The notes under the pieces: model-generated
Told to the model about the DNA's origin: nothing
Databases searched by the model: none
Seen by the model: only the letters and a program-made list of their open reading frames with translations
Assembly (NCBI GenBank): GCA_016935695.1
Contig: JAFGQL010000087.1
Span: forward strand, 1-64,000
DNA: 64,000 nt
From: Spirochaetales bacterium
GTDB taxonomy: Bacteria; Spirochaetota; Spirochaetia; JC444; Marispirochaetaceae
Reading direction: 5' to 3'
In this document: in pieces, positions 30,540 to 40,817 of the stretch
Position numbering within the stretch: the stretch's first letter is position 1
Layout: the number at the start of each line of letters is the position of its first letter
Position numbers and translations under genes: made by a program

Positions 30540-31856
30540 ATGAATCCGCTCATAGATATTTTTCGAGTCAGGGACTTACGGCAAAGGGTTTTATTTACTA
30601 TAGGAATGCTCATTGTTTTCCGTATCGGAGCCAACATACCGATTCCTGGTATAAACATAAATGCTCTCAAGTTGTATTTCATGTCGCAACAGGGCAATTC
30701 CGGTATTGGTATAACGGAATATATCGATTTCTTTTCCGGTGGAGCGTTTATGAACTTCTCCATTTTTATGTTATCGATTATGCCGTATATTTCTACTTCC
30801 ATTATCATGAACTTGTTGGTGATTATATTCCCTTCGCTAAAAAAGATATCTGAAGAAGAGGGCGGACGGAAAAAAATACAACGCTATACAAGGTATGGAA
30901 CTGTGGTAATTTGTCTGATTCAATCCTATACAGTTACTGTATATGCGAACCAGATTCCGGATGCAATAACGATGGGGAGGCTTCCGTATTCACTGATAGC
31001 AATGTTGACGGTTACAACCGGTACAATGTTTTTGATGTGGATGGGTGAGCAGATAACTCAAAGAGGAATTGGAAACGGTATTTCCTTACTGATTTTTGCA
31101 GGTATAGTGGCCCGTATGCCGAACGCGTTTTTTGTCCTTACCGAAAAGGTCCGGCTGAGAGAAATTAATCTTGTTTTCCTTTTTATCGTATTGGCCATGT
31201 TCGTGGTTGTTATCGCGTTGGTTGTATACGAACAGCAGGGTCAAAGGAAAATACCGGTACATTATGCGAAACGGGTCGTTGGACGAAGAATGTATGGCGC
31301 TCAGAACACCTACATACCGTTTAAAATCAATCCGTCAGGTGTTATCCCTGTTATTTTCGCATCTTCCATGTTGACCTTTCCTCTCCAGCTGACAGGCAGC
31401 CTTGGCGCGAAATTCAAGTTTCTTGCAGATTTTTCTTACTGGCTGCGGCCGAATGGGTTGCCGTATCTTATTGTCTATACACTTTTAATTGTGTTTTTTG
31501 CTTATTTTTATACACAGGTAAGTTTAAACCCTATTGAAATTGCCCGGCAAATAAGAGAAAATGGCGGTTCAATACCTGGAATCAGGTCAGAAAAAATGGA
31601 AGAGTACTTGAGTACGATTCTTAACAGGATTGTACTTCCGGGTTCGATTTTTCTGGCATTTATAGCGATAATTCCTTCCATTATACAAACGCTTTTTAAC
31701 TTCCCTGCGGAGGTGGCGTACATCATGGGAGGGACTTCTTTGTTGATTATGGTCGGTGTTGACCTGGATACCATGTCCCAGATTGAAGGACATTTAAGGA
31801 TGCATCATCATGATGGTTTGACAAAGAAAGGTAAAATCCGGTCACGGAATTTATAA
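30540..31856 (+). CDS. secY: Preprotein translocase subunit SecY
   Basis: 438 residues, ten-span channel of the Sec translocon. [26 protein letters not shown] is TM1 and its plug-side edge. The plug region [24 protein letters not shown] and the signature [15 protein letters not shown] before TM6 are present. The cytosolic loop with [15 protein letters not shown] follows. It partners SecE and sits at the spc/alpha boundary. adk, map and infA, which often follow secY, are not here; rpmJ comes next. Confidence 0.97.
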   Translation: MNPLIDIFRVRDLRQRVLFTIGMLIVFRIGANIPIPGININALKLYFMSQQGNSGIGITEYIDFFSGGAFMNFSIFMLSIMPYISTSIIMNLLVIIFPSLKKISEEEGGRKKIQRYTRYGTVVICLIQSYTVTVYANQIPDAITMGRLPYSLIAMLTVTTGTMFLMWMGEQITQRGIGNGISLLIFAGIVARMPNAFFVLTEKVRLREINLVFLFIVLAMFVVVIALVVYEQQGQRKIPVHYAKRVVGRRMYGAQNTYIPFKINPSGVIPVIFASSMLTFPLQLTGSLGAKFKFLADFSYWLRPNGLPYLIVYTLLIVFFAYFYTQVSLNPIEIARQIRENGGSIPGIRSEKMEEYLSTILNRIVLPGSIFLAFIAIIPSIIQTLFNFPAEVAYIMGGTSLLIMVGVDLDTMSQIEGHLRMHHHDGLTKKGKIRSRNL

Positions 31857-31867
31857 GGGGTAATGAA

Positions 31868-31981
31868 ATGAAGGTTCGAGTTAGTGTTAAGCCTATGTGC
31901 GATAAATGCAAAGTTATACGTCGTAGAGGCGTTTTGAGAATCATTTGTGATAATCCGAAGCATAAGCAAAGACAGAGGTGA
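31868..31981 (+). CDS. rpmJ: 50S ribosomal protein L36
   Basis: 37 residues, the smallest ribosomal protein. [21 protein letters not shown] and [13 protein letters not shown] supply the Cys3His zinc ribbon (Cys11, Cys14, Cys27, His32). The GGGG site is a few bases upstream. It directly precedes rpsM. Confidence 0.95.
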   Translation: MKVRVSVKPMCDKCKVIRRRGVLRIICDNPKHKQRQR

Positions 31982-31990
31982 TAGAAATAT

Positions 31991-32365
31991 ATGGCACGTA
32001 TTGCAGGTATTGACTTACCAAATAAACGAGTAAAAATTGCGTTAACCTATATCTACGGGATAGGTCAGTCACTGGCGAAAGAGATTTGTGATAAAGCCGG
32101 TGTAGACGCAGAAGCAATGATGAATGATATCTCTGCAGAAGATGTAAACAAGTTACGTCAGCTCCTTGATTCTGAATACAAGGTTGAAGGACGGCTTCGG
32201 TCTGAAATTGGTCTTAACATAAAAAGACTTATGGATATAGGATGTTATAGAGGTCTTCGTCATAGACGGGGTCTACCCGTTCGCGGCCAGAGAACGAAGA
32301 CAAATGCACGGACCCGTAAGGGAAAACCAAAAACGGTTGCGAACAAGAAAAAAGCAACTAAATAG
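31991..32365 (+). CDS. rpsM: 30S ribosomal protein S13
   Basis: 124 residues, head protein contacting L5 and L31. [23 protein letters not shown] and the C-terminal [24 protein letters not shown] region (residues about 92-115) are diagnostic, followed by a Lys-rich tail that reaches the P site. Confidence 0.97.
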   Translation: MARIAGIDLPNKRVKIALTYIYGIGQSLAKEICDKAGVDAEAMMNDISAEDVNKLRQLLDSEYKVEGRLRSEIGLNIKRLMDIGCYRGLRHRRGLPVRGQRTKTNARTRKGKPKTVANKKKATK

Positions 32366-32385
32366 TTGTAGCGGAGGATACTGCT

Positions 32386-32766
32386 TTGGCTAAGGTCAAG
32401 AAAAGAAAAGAAAAGAAGACGGTATATGAAGGCCGTGTATTTATACAGGCAACGTTCAACAATACAATTGTTACAGTTACCGACTTAAACGGAAATACGG
32501 TATCATGGGCGAGTGCCGGAGGCCTGGGCTTTAAAGGTGCAAAGAAATCAACACCTTATGCTGCCCAGACTACCGCGGAAACAGCGGCAAAAAAAGCCAT
32601 GGATTTCGGTCTGCGTGAAGTGCATGTCGCTGTAAAGGGTCCAGGAGTTGGAAGGGAATCAGCGATTCGTTCTTTGGGTGCACTTGGCCTGACGGTAAAG
32701 AGCATCATTGATAACACGCCTATTCCTCATAACGGCTGCAGGCCCAGGAAGAGTAGAAGGGTATAA
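32386..32766 (+). CDS. rpsK: 30S ribosomal protein S11
   Basis: 126 residues, platform protein. [39 protein letters not shown] and the C-terminal [18 protein letters not shown] are intact. The start is TTG with GGAGG ten bases upstream. Confidence 0.96.
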   Translation: MAKVKKRKEKKTVYEGRVFIQATFNNTIVTVTDLNGNTVSWASAGGLGFKGAKKSTPYAAQTTAETAAKKAMDFGLREVHVAVKGPGVGRESAIRSLGALGLTVKSIIDNTPIPHNGCRPRKSRRV

Positions 32767-32777
32767 GGGGAAAGAGA

Positions 32778-33413
32778 ATGGCAAGATATACTGGACCCCG
32801 CTGCCGTCAATGCCGCGCAGAGGGAAAGAAACTTTTCTTAAAGGGTGAACGATGTTTCGGGGCGAAATGTCCTGTTAGCAAAAAGAGGCCAAGCCCCGGT
32901 AAGGGCCCTCGTTCCCGTAAAGGGAAAATGTCCGACTATGGTATACAGCTTCGTGAAAAACAAAAGCTGAAACGTATATATGGTATGTTGGAAAAACAGT
33001 TTCATAACACTTTTGAGAAAGCCGAAAAAATGAAGGGTATAACCGGTGAAAATCTGGTTCAGCTGCTTGAAAGACGCCTTGATAATGTTGTGTACCGCCT
33101 GCGGTTCGCCACTTCGAGAAGTCAGGCTCGTCAGCTGGTAACTCATGGCCATATCATGGTAAACGGACGCAAGGTAAACATACCATCGTATATCGTACGA
33201 GAGAATGACGAGATTTGTGTTGTAGATAACAGCAAGAAAGTGCTTATCATAAAAGAAGCACTGAAAGAATACACGAAAGCAGGCGTAATGCCATGGCTCA
33301 AGGTAGATCCCGATACAATGAAAGGGTCAATGCTTGCGATACCCAAACGTAGCGATGTGACAGACCTTGGGGATATTAAAGAGCAGTTAATCATTGAGTT
33401 GTATTCTAAATAG
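32778..33413 (+). CDS. rpsD: 30S ribosomal protein S4
   Basis: 211 residues, initiates small-subunit assembly. The N-terminus has a Cys4 zinc arrangement (CRQC...RCFGAKC), then the S4 RNA-binding domain with [22 protein letters not shown] (split over residues 93-115) and [20 protein letters not shown]. In E. coli S4 represses the alpha operon; no pseudoknot site was established here. Confidence 0.97.
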   Translation: MARYTGPRCRQCRAEGKKLFLKGERCFGAKCPVSKKRPSPGKGPRSRKGKMSDYGIQLREKQKLKRIYGMLEKQFHNTFEKAEKMKGITGENLVQLLERRLDNVVYRLRFATSRSQARQLVTHGHIMVNGRKVNIPSYIVRENDEICVVDNSKKVLIIKEALKEYTKAGVMPWLKVDPDTMKGSMLAIPKRSDVTDLGDIKEQLIIELYSK

Positions 33414-33421
33414 GAGATAAC

Positions 33422-34474
33422 ATGGCGCGTAAAAACCTGTTGAAGGGATTTAAACGTCCAAAGGGTATTACATTTGAGCATAGTGAGCAAAAAGCTGACT
33501 ACGGAAAATTTGTAGCATATCCTTTTGAGCGTGGATTTGGCACGACAGTTGGAAACACATTACGACGTATTCTGCTCTCATCAATACAGGGCTATGCGAT
33601 AACCGCGGTCAAGATCACATCCTACGATGATGATGGTACTCCTCATTTAATATCAAGTGAGTTTGAATCAATACCTGAGGTCGCTGAAGATACTCCTGTA
33701 ATATTGAATAATCTGAAAAACCTTCATATCAAATTACCCGATGAGGTTGAGCAGAGGACGATTTTTGTAGAAGTAAAAGGGCCAGGGACTCTGACTGGCG
33801 CGGATATTGAGAAGGGCAATGATATTGAGATAATCAATAAAGATTTTGTTATCGCCAATTTGTCCAAGAAAGCAAACATTGACCTGGAAATTCAAATCGA
33901 TCTTGGAAGGGGATATGTCCCGGCGGAAGTAAACGAGAAATACATAGATGTCGTTGGAACGATTGCTATCGATGCTGTTTTCACTCCTGTTACAAGGGTG
34001 AAATATAATATTGAGAATACACGGGTAGGACAGCGAAGCGACTATGATAAGCTGGTTCTGGAAGTATTTACAGACAGCACCATCACTCCGGAAGATGCAG
34101 TCGCTGAAGCAGCCAAAATCGCGAAAGATCATTTCAGTATTTTTATCAATTTTGACGAGGATGCTGTTACCGGCGACGAAGAAATTGATGAGGAGGAAGA
34201 GCGCGTACGTGCTATTCTTGACACGCCGGTAGAAGAGCTTGAGTTATCGGTAAGATCAAGTAACTGCCTGAAGAATGCTAACATCAAGACAATTGGTGAC
34301 CTTACCCGTCGAACGGAAGACGATATAGCTAAAACCAGAAATTTTGGCAAGAAATCCCTTCTGGAAATCAAAGATAAGTTGAAAGAATGGAATCTGCACC
34401 TGGGTATGACCGATTACAGTGTGCTTAAAAATGCGAAAATAAAGAAGGTCGGAGAAGATTCAGATGAAACATAG
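33422..34474 (+). CDS. rpoA: RNA polymerase alpha subunit
   Basis: 350 residues. The N-terminal assembly domain has [21 protein letters not shown] and VQDVHPEF-equivalent [12 protein letters not shown], followed by the ATLTL-type NVP region. The C-terminal domain (about 265-330) has [23 protein letters not shown] and [14 protein letters not shown] for UP-element and activator contact. An acidic linker ([11 protein letters not shown]) joins the two. Its 3' end overlaps rplQ by 11 bases. Confidence 0.97.
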   Translation: MARKNLLKGFKRPKGITFEHSEQKADYGKFVAYPFERGFGTTVGNTLRRILLSSIQGYAITAVKITSYDDDGTPHLISSEFESIPEVAEDTPVILNNLKNLHIKLPDEVEQRTIFVEVKGPGTLTGADIEKGNDIEIINKDFVIANLSKKANIDLEIQIDLGRGYVPAEVNEKYIDVVGTIAIDAVFTPVTRVKYNIENTRVGQRSDYDKLVLEVFTDSTITPEDAVAEAAKIAKDHFSIFINFDEDAVTGDEEIDEEEERVRAILDTPVEELELSVRSSNCLKNANIKTIGDLTRRTEDDIAKTRNFGKKSLLEIKDKLKEWNLHLGMTDYSVLKNAKIKKVGEDSDET

Positions 34475-35081
34475 GATTGGCTTTAACAGGCTTGGGAGAA
34501 TATCCAGCCACCGAAAGGCAATGTGTAGAAATATGGTGACCTCTCTTTTTCAGTATGAGAGAATTTCTACCACGAAGGCAAAAGCTCTTGAAGTACGTAG
34601 AATGGCTGAAAAGATGATCACCCGCGCCAAAATTGATTCAGTACATAACAGGCGTATAATTGCAAAAGATATTCATGACAAATCAATTGTCGCTAAGCTT
34701 TTCACCGCAATTGGTCCACGTTTTGAAAAACGGCCTGGTGGATACACAAGAATTCTGAAGACCGGTTTCCGACAGGGAGACGCCGCTGAAATGGTGTTGT
34801 TGGAACTGGTTGACAGGGAAGAAGAGAATAAAGCGAAAAAATCCAAACAGGCAAAAGCTGAAAAACCGAAAGCTGACAAAGTAAAGAAAGAAACTGTAAA
34901 AGATGCAGCAGCAGAAGGTTCTAAGAAGGCGGTTAAGGCAACAACAGCCAAGAAAAAAGCCGTAAAAGAACCTGAAGAAGCGAAATTTGTTGAACCGGCA
35001 GATGAAAAAGACCCGGTAGATAACGATAAAGTAGAAACAGACTCAGCTGCTGCAGAGACTGTTCAGCAGGACGAAGCCTGA
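34464..35081 (+). CDS. rplQ: 50S ribosomal protein L17 with long charged tail
   Basis: 205 residues, against about 120-130 for the family. Residues 1-117 are a normal L17: [39 protein letters not shown], and [21 protein letters not shown]. Residues 118-205 form an extension that is first Lys/Ala-rich ([19 protein letters not shown]) and then acidic ([15 protein letters not shown]). It is probably disordered and looks like a histone-H1-type tail. It overlaps rpoA by 11 bases and is the last gene before the operon terminator. Confidence 0.95.
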   Translation: MKHRIGFNRLGRISSHRKAMCRNMVTSLFQYERISTTKAKALEVRRMAEKMITRAKIDSVHNRRIIAKDIHDKSIVAKLFTAIGPRFEKRPGGYTRILKTGFRQGDAAEMVLLELVDREEENKAKKSKQAKAEKPKADKVKKETVKDAAAEGSKKAVKATTAKKKAVKEPEEAKFVEPADEKDPVDNDKVETDSAAAETVQQDEA

Positions 35082-35100
35082 TTAACGTATGATTTCCATG

Positions 35101-35132
35101 AAAACCGCCTCAGTAAAAAGGCGGTTTTTTTT
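35101..35132 (+). terminator. Strong terminator of the S10-spc-alpha series
   Basis: 10-bp stem AAAACCGCCT/AGGCGGTTTT with an eight-base loop CAGTAAAA, followed by more T (eight in total from 35125). It is a textbook intrinsic terminator 20 bases after the rplQ stop. Confidence 0.92.
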
Positions 35133-35166
35133 ATGCGCAGATAAAACTTCAAGGTCACTGTTTAGC

Positions 35167-35194
35167 TTACCGAAAATAGAAACGGTAGTATATT
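35167..35194 (+). promoter_or_regulatory. Candidate promoter of the acidic-repeat protein gene
   Basis: TTACCG at 35167-35172, a 16-base spacer and TATATT at 35189-35194. The -10 is good and the -35 is weak. It is the only reasonable match between the terminator and the GTG at 35217. Confidence 0.35.
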
Positions 35195-35216
35195 ATTATT
35201 CAGGGTAGTTAATCGG

Positions 35217-38200
35217 GTGAAAGGTTCCCATAGGATCGCCATAAGTCTTCTGGTATCAATTGTTCTCTCCAGCCTAATTGCGGTGTCCGCATACGGGGGA
35301 CTGTTCCGTCTTGTCGATACAAAATTTTACAGCACACGCATGTACAGATTTTATCAGACTCAAGGAGAAAAAATCTCAGAAAGTATAGATAGTCTCCATG
35401 AAAGGAATATAATTAAGTTTACCACTATCCTCAAAGAAACCCAGATATGGCGGAATTATGTAGCAAATCAAAGTCTGGAAGTAATAAGGGAATCCAGAAG
35501 AACCGTACAACTGCTCAATCAGGAATCTGAAAACCTTATTGGTATTCGCCTTATAGATGTAGAAGGTGGCATTCACTTTTCTTCTTTTATCAGTGATAGA
35601 AGAACCGCAAATGATTTTCAAATCATTTATGATGATTTTGACAACGTACAAACAGAATTGACTGTCTCCGATGTAAAAAATGGGAGGCAGGTTTTTCTGT
35701 TGAACGCCCTGGGTTCCGGCTATGTAGTTTATCCAATTGAAATCAAGGATACAGCCAATATTTCAAGAGGATTTGCATTAGTTTATATCGGTAGTGTCGG
35801 CTTTGTTTCCGAGATGCTGGAAGCCGGCAATATTGATATGGGTACTACTGTACACGTTATCTCCCAAAAAGGACTCCTAATTTATAAAAGTATGTACTCT
35901 GACAAAAATCTTCTGTCAATAATTTCGGATAGCTGGGCAGAAGGGCCTGCCGGTGCTGCTTCATTTGCAGTGGAAAAGGAGGATGGTACTGTTTTTCAGT
36001 TATTTCAAGTACCGTCAAAGTACGGTTATACCGTCGGGATGCTTGTACCGGAAACAAGTTTTCGATTAAGCGCATCCATGAAATTACTGCTTGTAGTTTC
36101 CTTATGTGTCTCTGTTTTTTTGTTTGTGTTTCTCATAATAAATCTGAAACAGGATGATGCGGTAGTTTTTGAGGCAAGGTTAAAGCATTTTCATGAGTCA
36201 ATATTTATTGAATATCTTGAGAATCAGCGTAGCATACCTTTGGATAAATGGTTCCGTGAACTGGATGCACGAAAAGATCAGATTAAGAATAATCTGTTAA
36301 GCTCGATTGCCAGGAAACAACGGCCGGAATTTGAAAAACAGTTTGACATTTCCTGGTCCCAATTGGTTGAAAGTTTCCAGGACCAAACCAGTAACATACC
36401 TTTACCTGACGCAAGCAAACTTGAGGCGCTCCTTAATAAGGTGCTTCACAATCAATTACAAAATGCACCAATCAGAATACAGACGACCCATGAAGAAACG
36501 TCAAATACCATGAAAACAAATACATCTTCCGTTTCTCCTCAATCTTTAGGTTCGCAGAAACTGTCTCAGATCATGAAAAAGTCTGAAGAATCAATCGGGA
36601 TGGATACGGTTGGGGAAATTGAAGAAGTAGAAGAAATTGAAGATGCTGAAGAAATTGAAGAAATGGAAGAGGTTACGGCTGCCGAAGAAATCGAGGAAAT
36701 AGAAGAGGTTGAAGCCGCCGAAGAAATAGAGGAAATAGAAGAGGCAGAAACCGTCGGGGAAATTAAAGAAGCAGAAGAGATTGAAGATGCTGAAGAAATC
36801 GAGGAAATGGAAGAGGTTGAGGCCGCCGAAGAAATTGAGGAAATTGAAGAGGCGGAAACCGTCGGGGAAATTGAAGCAGCAGAAGAGATTGAAGATGCTG
36901 AAGAAATCGAGGAATTTGAAGAGGTTGAGACCGCTAAAGAAATAGAGGAAATAGAAGAGGCGGAAACACTCGGAGAATTAGACGAAATAGATGAGGTTGA
37001 AAATGTTGATGTGCCCGTTTCAGCATCGCGAAGGAAAGGGGTTCGCAATAACCGGGATATCCCTGTCCTTGAATATCAGGAACCTGAATATGAACTGGTG
37101 CGGATAGATTTAGAGGGCCGGCAGCAGGAGGCTCCCGTTATTTCAGCCATTGGTTATTCCATGATGAACCCGGAAACCATAATTGATGATGATGAGGTAC
37201 TTGATCTTACTGCCCTGTTCAGTGGAGAAGATGATCTCGGGAATATAGAAGTATTTGAAGACTCCGTTGATGATGTTGATATTGTAACGGAAATCATGGA
37301 TGAGGTTGACGGGAAAGAAATTTATGATGAAGGTGAAGAAATCGAGTTATTGCTGTGTGCCGATGATGTAGAGGGTATTAATCAGCAGCCGGAAAACAAG
37401 GAGATTTCTATTATACCGCTGCCAGAGCTTCCTCAGGAAGAACTCGAAGAAATACAAAATATACAAGAGTCCGAGTCGGAAATAGTCGGCGCTCTGCCGG
37501 TCCAGGAAATCGGAAAAAGTGAAATATATAACCCTCAACCAAGAGACTTTTGTTATGGCCTACGGGGGATCGATCAGCGGGACGGGGGATTCGATGATGC
37601 TTTTGAGTCCCGAAATTTCTTTGCAAAGCTTGATGAGCTTGTTGCGACTTTCAACGCCCATGAAAATTGTGAGATATATCATTTATCGGAAGTGATCATA
37701 AACGAAGATCGAAAAAGAATTAATCAAAAATTACAGTCAATGCAGAAGCATAAACTTCCGCAGGATCTTGATTATGAAATATCTGAACTTGTTGAAACAA
37801 TTTTACCGCATCCTGTGGATGAAGACCTCTCTATTGACAGCCTATTATCTAAAAAATCCGTGGATCTTACCGCTGGGCTTGAAGATGAAGACAGCCTCGA
37901 TGCTGACGAAACAGATGATGTTTTTGTTTCGGTTGAACGCAATTATCTTAAAATGCGTGGATTCGATTTCGATGCATATTCTGCCAGCTTCCGTCAAGGG
38001 AGCATGGGTACTATAAAAGGTCTTATGCGCCTGTCCTCGAAGTTTAATGCGTTTTACGCGGCACTCTTGAAATTTACCGACACGGGTTTGCGCGTGACCC
38101 AGTCTTTGGGCATGGACTCGTTAAGTATAAACCAGCTGCATATTGATGAGAACGAGGAAGGTATGAAACTTTTCAAAAATAATCTTATCGTGTATCTGAG

Positions 38201-38381
38201 GTCCGGGAAGGTAGGGATACCGTTCTTTGATTCGAAGATGGTAGGCAGAGACCGTTCTTATTTACAGGGATCCATCTATTTCCCTGTTATTTTCAATAAT
38301 GTGCCGGCATATCTTTATCTTGGTCTGAAAAATTCACGCTTGGGAATAGAAGATTGGATGTCAATATTGAGTAATGCGTAA
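35217..38381 (+). CDS. Large membrane protein with periplasmic sensor-like domain and Glu-rich repeats
   Basis: 1054 residues, family not recognised. Residues 6-28 and about 289-311 are transmembrane helices. The 260 residues between them would be periplasmic, with a Cache-like pattern (inference). Residues 312-450 are a cytoplasmic helical segment. Residues about 463-598 are a tandem repeat of nearly pure Glu/Ile/Ala, with a 36-residue unit. A second acidic region follows to about 760. The C-terminal 150 residues (starting MRGFDFDAYSASFRQG) look like a folded domain of unknown type. No kinase, HAMP or methyl-accepting output domain is visible. The GTG start has only a weak binding site. It lies alone between the ribosomal operon terminator and the rny promoter. 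Confidence 0.8.
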   Translation: MKGSHRIAISLLVSIVLSSLIAVSAYGGLFRLVDTKFYSTRMYRFYQTQGEKISESIDSLHERNIIKFTTILKETQIWRNYVANQSLEVIRESRRTVQLLNQESENLIGIRLIDVEGGIHFSSFISDRRTANDFQIIYDDFDNVQTELTVSDVKNGRQVFLLNALGSGYVVYPIEIKDTANISRGFALVYIGSVGFVSEMLEAGNIDMGTTVHVISQKGLLIYKSMYSDKNLLSIISDSWAEGPAGAASFAVEKEDGTVFQLFQVPSKYGYTVGMLVPETSFRLSASMKLLLVVSLCVSVFLFVFLIINLKQDDAVVFEARLKHFHESIFIEYLENQRSIPLDKWFRELDARKDQIKNNLLSSIARKQRPEFEKQFDISWSQLVESFQDQTSNIPLPDASKLEALLNKVLHNQLQNAPIRIQTTHEETSNTMKTNTSSVSPQSLGSQKLSQIMKKSEESIGMDTVGEIEEVEEIEDAEEIEEMEEVTAAEEIEEIEEVEAAEEIEEIEEAETVGEIKEAEEIEDAEEIEEMEEVEAAEEIEEIEEAETVGEIEAAEEIEDAEEIEEFEEVETAKEIEEIEEAETLGELDEIDEVENVDVPVSASRRKGVRNNRDIPVLEYQEPEYELVRIDLEGRQQEAPVISAIGYSMMNPETIIDDDEVLDLTALFSGEDDLGNIEVFEDSVDDVDIVTEIMDEVDGKEIYDEGEEIELLLCADDVEGINQQPENKEISIIPLPELPQEELEEIQNIQESESEIVGALPVQEIGKSEIYNPQPRDFCYGLRGIDQRDGGFDDAFESRNFFAKLDELVATFNAHENCEIYHLSEVIINEDRKRINQKLQSMQKHKLPQDLDYEISELVETILPHPVDEDLSIDSLLSKKSVDLTAGLEDEDSLDADETDDVFVSVERNYLKMRGFDFDAYSASFRQGSMGTIKGLMRLSSKFNAFYAALLKFTDTGLRVTQSLGMDSLSINQLHIDENEEGMKLFKNNLIVYLRSGKVGIPFFDSKMVGRDRSYLQGSIYFPVIFNNVPAYLYLGLKNSRLGIEDWMSILSNA
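36603..37010 (+). repeat. Tandem repeat encoding Glu/Ile-rich units
   Basis: About three and a half copies of a roughly 108-base unit (36 codons). It begins near ETVGEI, passes through EEIEDAEEIEEMEEVEAA, and ends EEIEEIEEA. The first copy carries an extra 12 codons. Third-codon and small amino-acid differences separate the copies, so the repeat is diverged rather than freshly duplicated. Confidence 0.8.
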
Positions 38382-38426
38382 TCCTACGGAAATGTAGGAA
38401 ATAGAGGTATTAAAGAGACTTGTTGC

Positions 38427-38454
38427 TTGACAAATGCATATGTATATTTATAAT
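38427..38454 (+). promoter_or_regulatory. Consensus promoter of rny
   Basis: TTGACA at 38427-38432, a 16-base spacer and TATAAT at 38449-38454. Both boxes are perfect. Transcription would start about 22 bases before the rny ATG. Confidence 0.85.
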
Positions 38455-38483
38455 GTGATAACATATTTGCTGGAGGAAGTTTT

Positions 38484-40013
38484 ATGCCTTTGTATGTTGC
38501 AATAGTACTTCCTCTCGTAGGTGTAGTATTTGGTTGGACAATTAGATGGTTTTATGCACGGTTTCAGCTGTCGTCTTCCGAGCAGAAGGCGAAACGCCTT
38601 AATCAGGAAGCGGTGCGTGAGGCCGAGGCGAAAAAAAAGGAAATCCTTCTTGAGGCGAAGGATACGCTGCTGAAGGAGCGAAACCAGCAGGAGCGTGAAT
38701 TTCGCGAAAGAAGAGCTGAGCTGCAGCGTTCCGAGAGGCGCTTGCAGCAAAAAGAAGAAAATCTGGAACGTAAACAGACTGCTGTTGAGAAACAGAAACA
38801 GACTGTTGCGGATCGGGAACAGGCGCTGAAAGATAAGGAATTATCTCTCAGCGAGATGGAAAACGAATGGCGCAACCGGTTGGAAACCGTTGCTGGAATT
38901 AGTGCAGACGAGGCGAAGAAGCTTATTATCCAGTCAATGGAAAATGATGCCCGCCATGATGCCCAGGTTCTGATCAACAAGATTGAACAGGAGGCTCAAG
39001 GTACTGCAGATAAAAAGGCACGAGATATTCTTGTATCTACGATTCAGAGACTGAGTACCGATGTGAGTTCTGAAGTAACGGTTGCATCTGTCAGTCTTCC
39101 GAATGATGAGATGAAAGGACGCATAATCGGGCGTGAAGGCCGGAATATCCGTACCCTTGAAACCCTTACCGGTGTTGACATCATTATTGATGATACACCT
39201 GAAGCCGTTGTCATTTCCTGTTTTGATCCCGTTCGCAAAGAGATCGCCAAAAGATCTTTAGAACGGTTAATAACCGACGGCCGTATCCATCCGGCCAGGA
39301 TTGAAGAAGTTGTCCATAAAGTAACGAAAGAAGTTAGCCAGATCATCTACGAAGAGGGAGAAAAGGTTTTATTTGATTTAGGAATTCATAATTTGTCCCA
39401 GGACAGCATACGAGCCCTTGGCCGCCTGCATTTCAGAACCAGTTATGGTCAGAATGTGCTTGCTCATTCCAAGGAAGTCGCCGTGATTGCGGGTATGCTG
39501 GCCGCTGAAGTTGGGGCCGACCGGGAAATCGCCCGGCGCGGTGCGCTTCTTCATGACGTTGGGAAGGGGATCGAATCCGATGGTGATTCAAACCATGCTG
39601 AGTTGGGTATGGAGTTTGCCAGGAAAATCGGAGAAGATCCACGGGTGGTCAATGCAGTCGGTTCCCATCATAATGATGTAGAGCCATCCTGTATCGAAGC
39701 CGTGATTGTGCAGGTAGCTGATGCAATCAGTGCTGCACGGCCGGGTGCCCGAAGAGAGACTTTGGATACGTATATAAAACGTCTTGAAAACCTCGAACAA
39801 ATCTCGGAAAGTTTTGAGGGAGTTGATAAAGCATTTGCCATTCAGGCCGGGCGTGAGCTCAGAATTATGGTGAACAATGACAAGGTAGACGATGCCCAGG
39901 CGAAGATCCTCGCAAAGGATATAGCCAAGAAGATTGAAGGTGAACTGAAATATCCGGGTCGGATAAAGGTAACCATCATTCGTGAGACACGGGTTGTCGA
40001 ATACGCGCGATAA
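38484..40013 (+). CDS. rny: Ribonuclease Y
   Basis: 509 residues, membrane-anchored endoribonuclease that starts mRNA decay. One N-terminal transmembrane helix (about 4-22), then a long coiled coil rich in Glu/Lys/Arg (about 30-150). The KH domain has MKGRIIGREGRNIRTLETLTG. The HD domain has HSKEVA and the metal-binding HDVGKGIESDGDSNHAELG. The final dimer region ends TIIRETRVVEYAR. Length fits the family (about 520). GGAGGA precedes the ATG. It is followed after seven bases by a YmdB-type gene, the same pairing as in Bacillus. Confidence 0.96.
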   Translation: MPLYVAIVLPLVGVVFGWTIRWFYARFQLSSSEQKAKRLNQEAVREAEAKKKEILLEAKDTLLKERNQQEREFRERRAELQRSERRLQQKEENLERKQTAVEKQKQTVADREQALKDKELSLSEMENEWRNRLETVAGISADEAKKLIIQSMENDARHDAQVLINKIEQEAQGTADKKARDILVSTIQRLSTDVSSEVTVASVSLPNDEMKGRIIGREGRNIRTLETLTGVDIIIDDTPEAVVISCFDPVRKEIAKRSLERLITDGRIHPARIEEVVHKVTKEVSQIIYEEGEKVLFDLGIHNLSQDSIRALGRLHFRTSYGQNVLAHSKEVAVIAGMLAAEVGADREIARRGALLHDVGKGIESDGDSNHAELGMEFARKIGEDPRVVNAVGSHHNDVEPSCIEAVIVQVADAISAARPGARRETLDTYIKRLENLEQISESFEGVDKAFAIQAGRELRIMVNNDKVDDAQAKILAKDIAKKIEGELKYPGRIKVTIIRETRVVEYAR

Positions 40014-40020
40014 GGAACGA

Positions 40021-40815
40021 ATGGAAACAGCCATACGTGCTCTGATCCTGGGTGACGTTATAGGTCACCCGGGGTGCAGGGCTCTTTTTATACATGCGAA
40101 GCAATTAATTAAAGACTATAAAGCCGACGTGGTCATAGTAAACGGCGAAAACTCTGCCGATGGTTTTGGCATTACGCCGGATATAGCGGATCAGTTTTTC
40201 TCCCTGGGAATTCATGTTATCACCACGGGAAACCATGTCTGGCAAAAGCGTGATATCCTCGGCTATATGGACAGTCATCCCGCGGTTCTCAGACCTGCAA
40301 ATTACCCTCCCGGGACACCGGGCAACGGCTCGGTGACAGTAGAGGTGAGGGGAGCGCGCGGGACGGTAATCAATCTACAGGGAAGGGATAATCTTTCCAC
40401 CATAGACTGTCCGTTCCGTGCAGCCAGGGATATGATAAAGAAGATGAAGCAGGATACCGACTTTTTCATTATCGATTTCCATGCAGAGAGCGTTAAAGAA
40501 AAGGAAAGTCTGGCATATTATCTTGATGGATCGATAGCGGCGGTTGTGGGAACCCATACCCATGTACAGACAGCTGATGAGCGAATCCTGGACGGCGGTA
40601 CCGCATATATTTCAGATATTGGGATGACAGGCCCCGACAACAGCGTGATCGGTGTCGAACCTGATATGGCCTTGCAGCGGTCCTTGACCCAAATGCCGTT
40701 GAAGCTTCAGGTTTTAGATGTCCCAGCAGTTATTCACGGCGTGCTTGTCACCATAGATCCAGCAACGGGAAGGGCCCTTACCATTGAGCGTGTACGCTGT
40801 GCCTCTAGTTTATAG
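40021..40815 (+). CDS. YmdB-type metallophosphoesterase
   Basis: 264 residues, TIGR00282 family. In Bacillus the relative YmdB hydrolyses 2',3'-cyclic nucleotides and affects RNA turnover through RNase Y. Metal-binding motifs are visible: ALILGDVIGHPG (Asp), NGENSADGFG (Glu/Asn), TTGNHVWQK (Asn-His), DFHAE, and GTHTHVQTADE near the C-terminus. ATG at 40021 after AAGGAACG is preferred to 39982, which would lie inside rny. The gene order rny-ymdB-tlyA suggests an RNA-metabolism operon. Confidence 0.9.
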   Translation: METAIRALILGDVIGHPGCRALFIHAKQLIKDYKADVVIVNGENSADGFGITPDIADQFFSLGIHVITTGNHVWQKRDILGYMDSHPAVLRPANYPPGTPGNGSVTVEVRGARGTVINLQGRDNLSTIDCPFRAARDMIKKMKQDTDFFIIDFHAESVKEKESLAYYLDGSIAAVVGTHTHVQTADERILDGGTAYISDIGMTGPDNSVIGVEPDMALQRSLTQMPLKLQVLDVPAVIHGVLVTIDPATGRALTIERVRCASSL

Positions 40816-40817
40816 CT

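Noticed and set aside
36566-37048. Ser/Ile-rich minus-strand open frame opposite the acidic repeat
   Set aside because: It is the reverse reading of a Glu/Ile-rich repeat (GAA/GAG read as TTC/CTC and shifted to Ser); no independent evidence.
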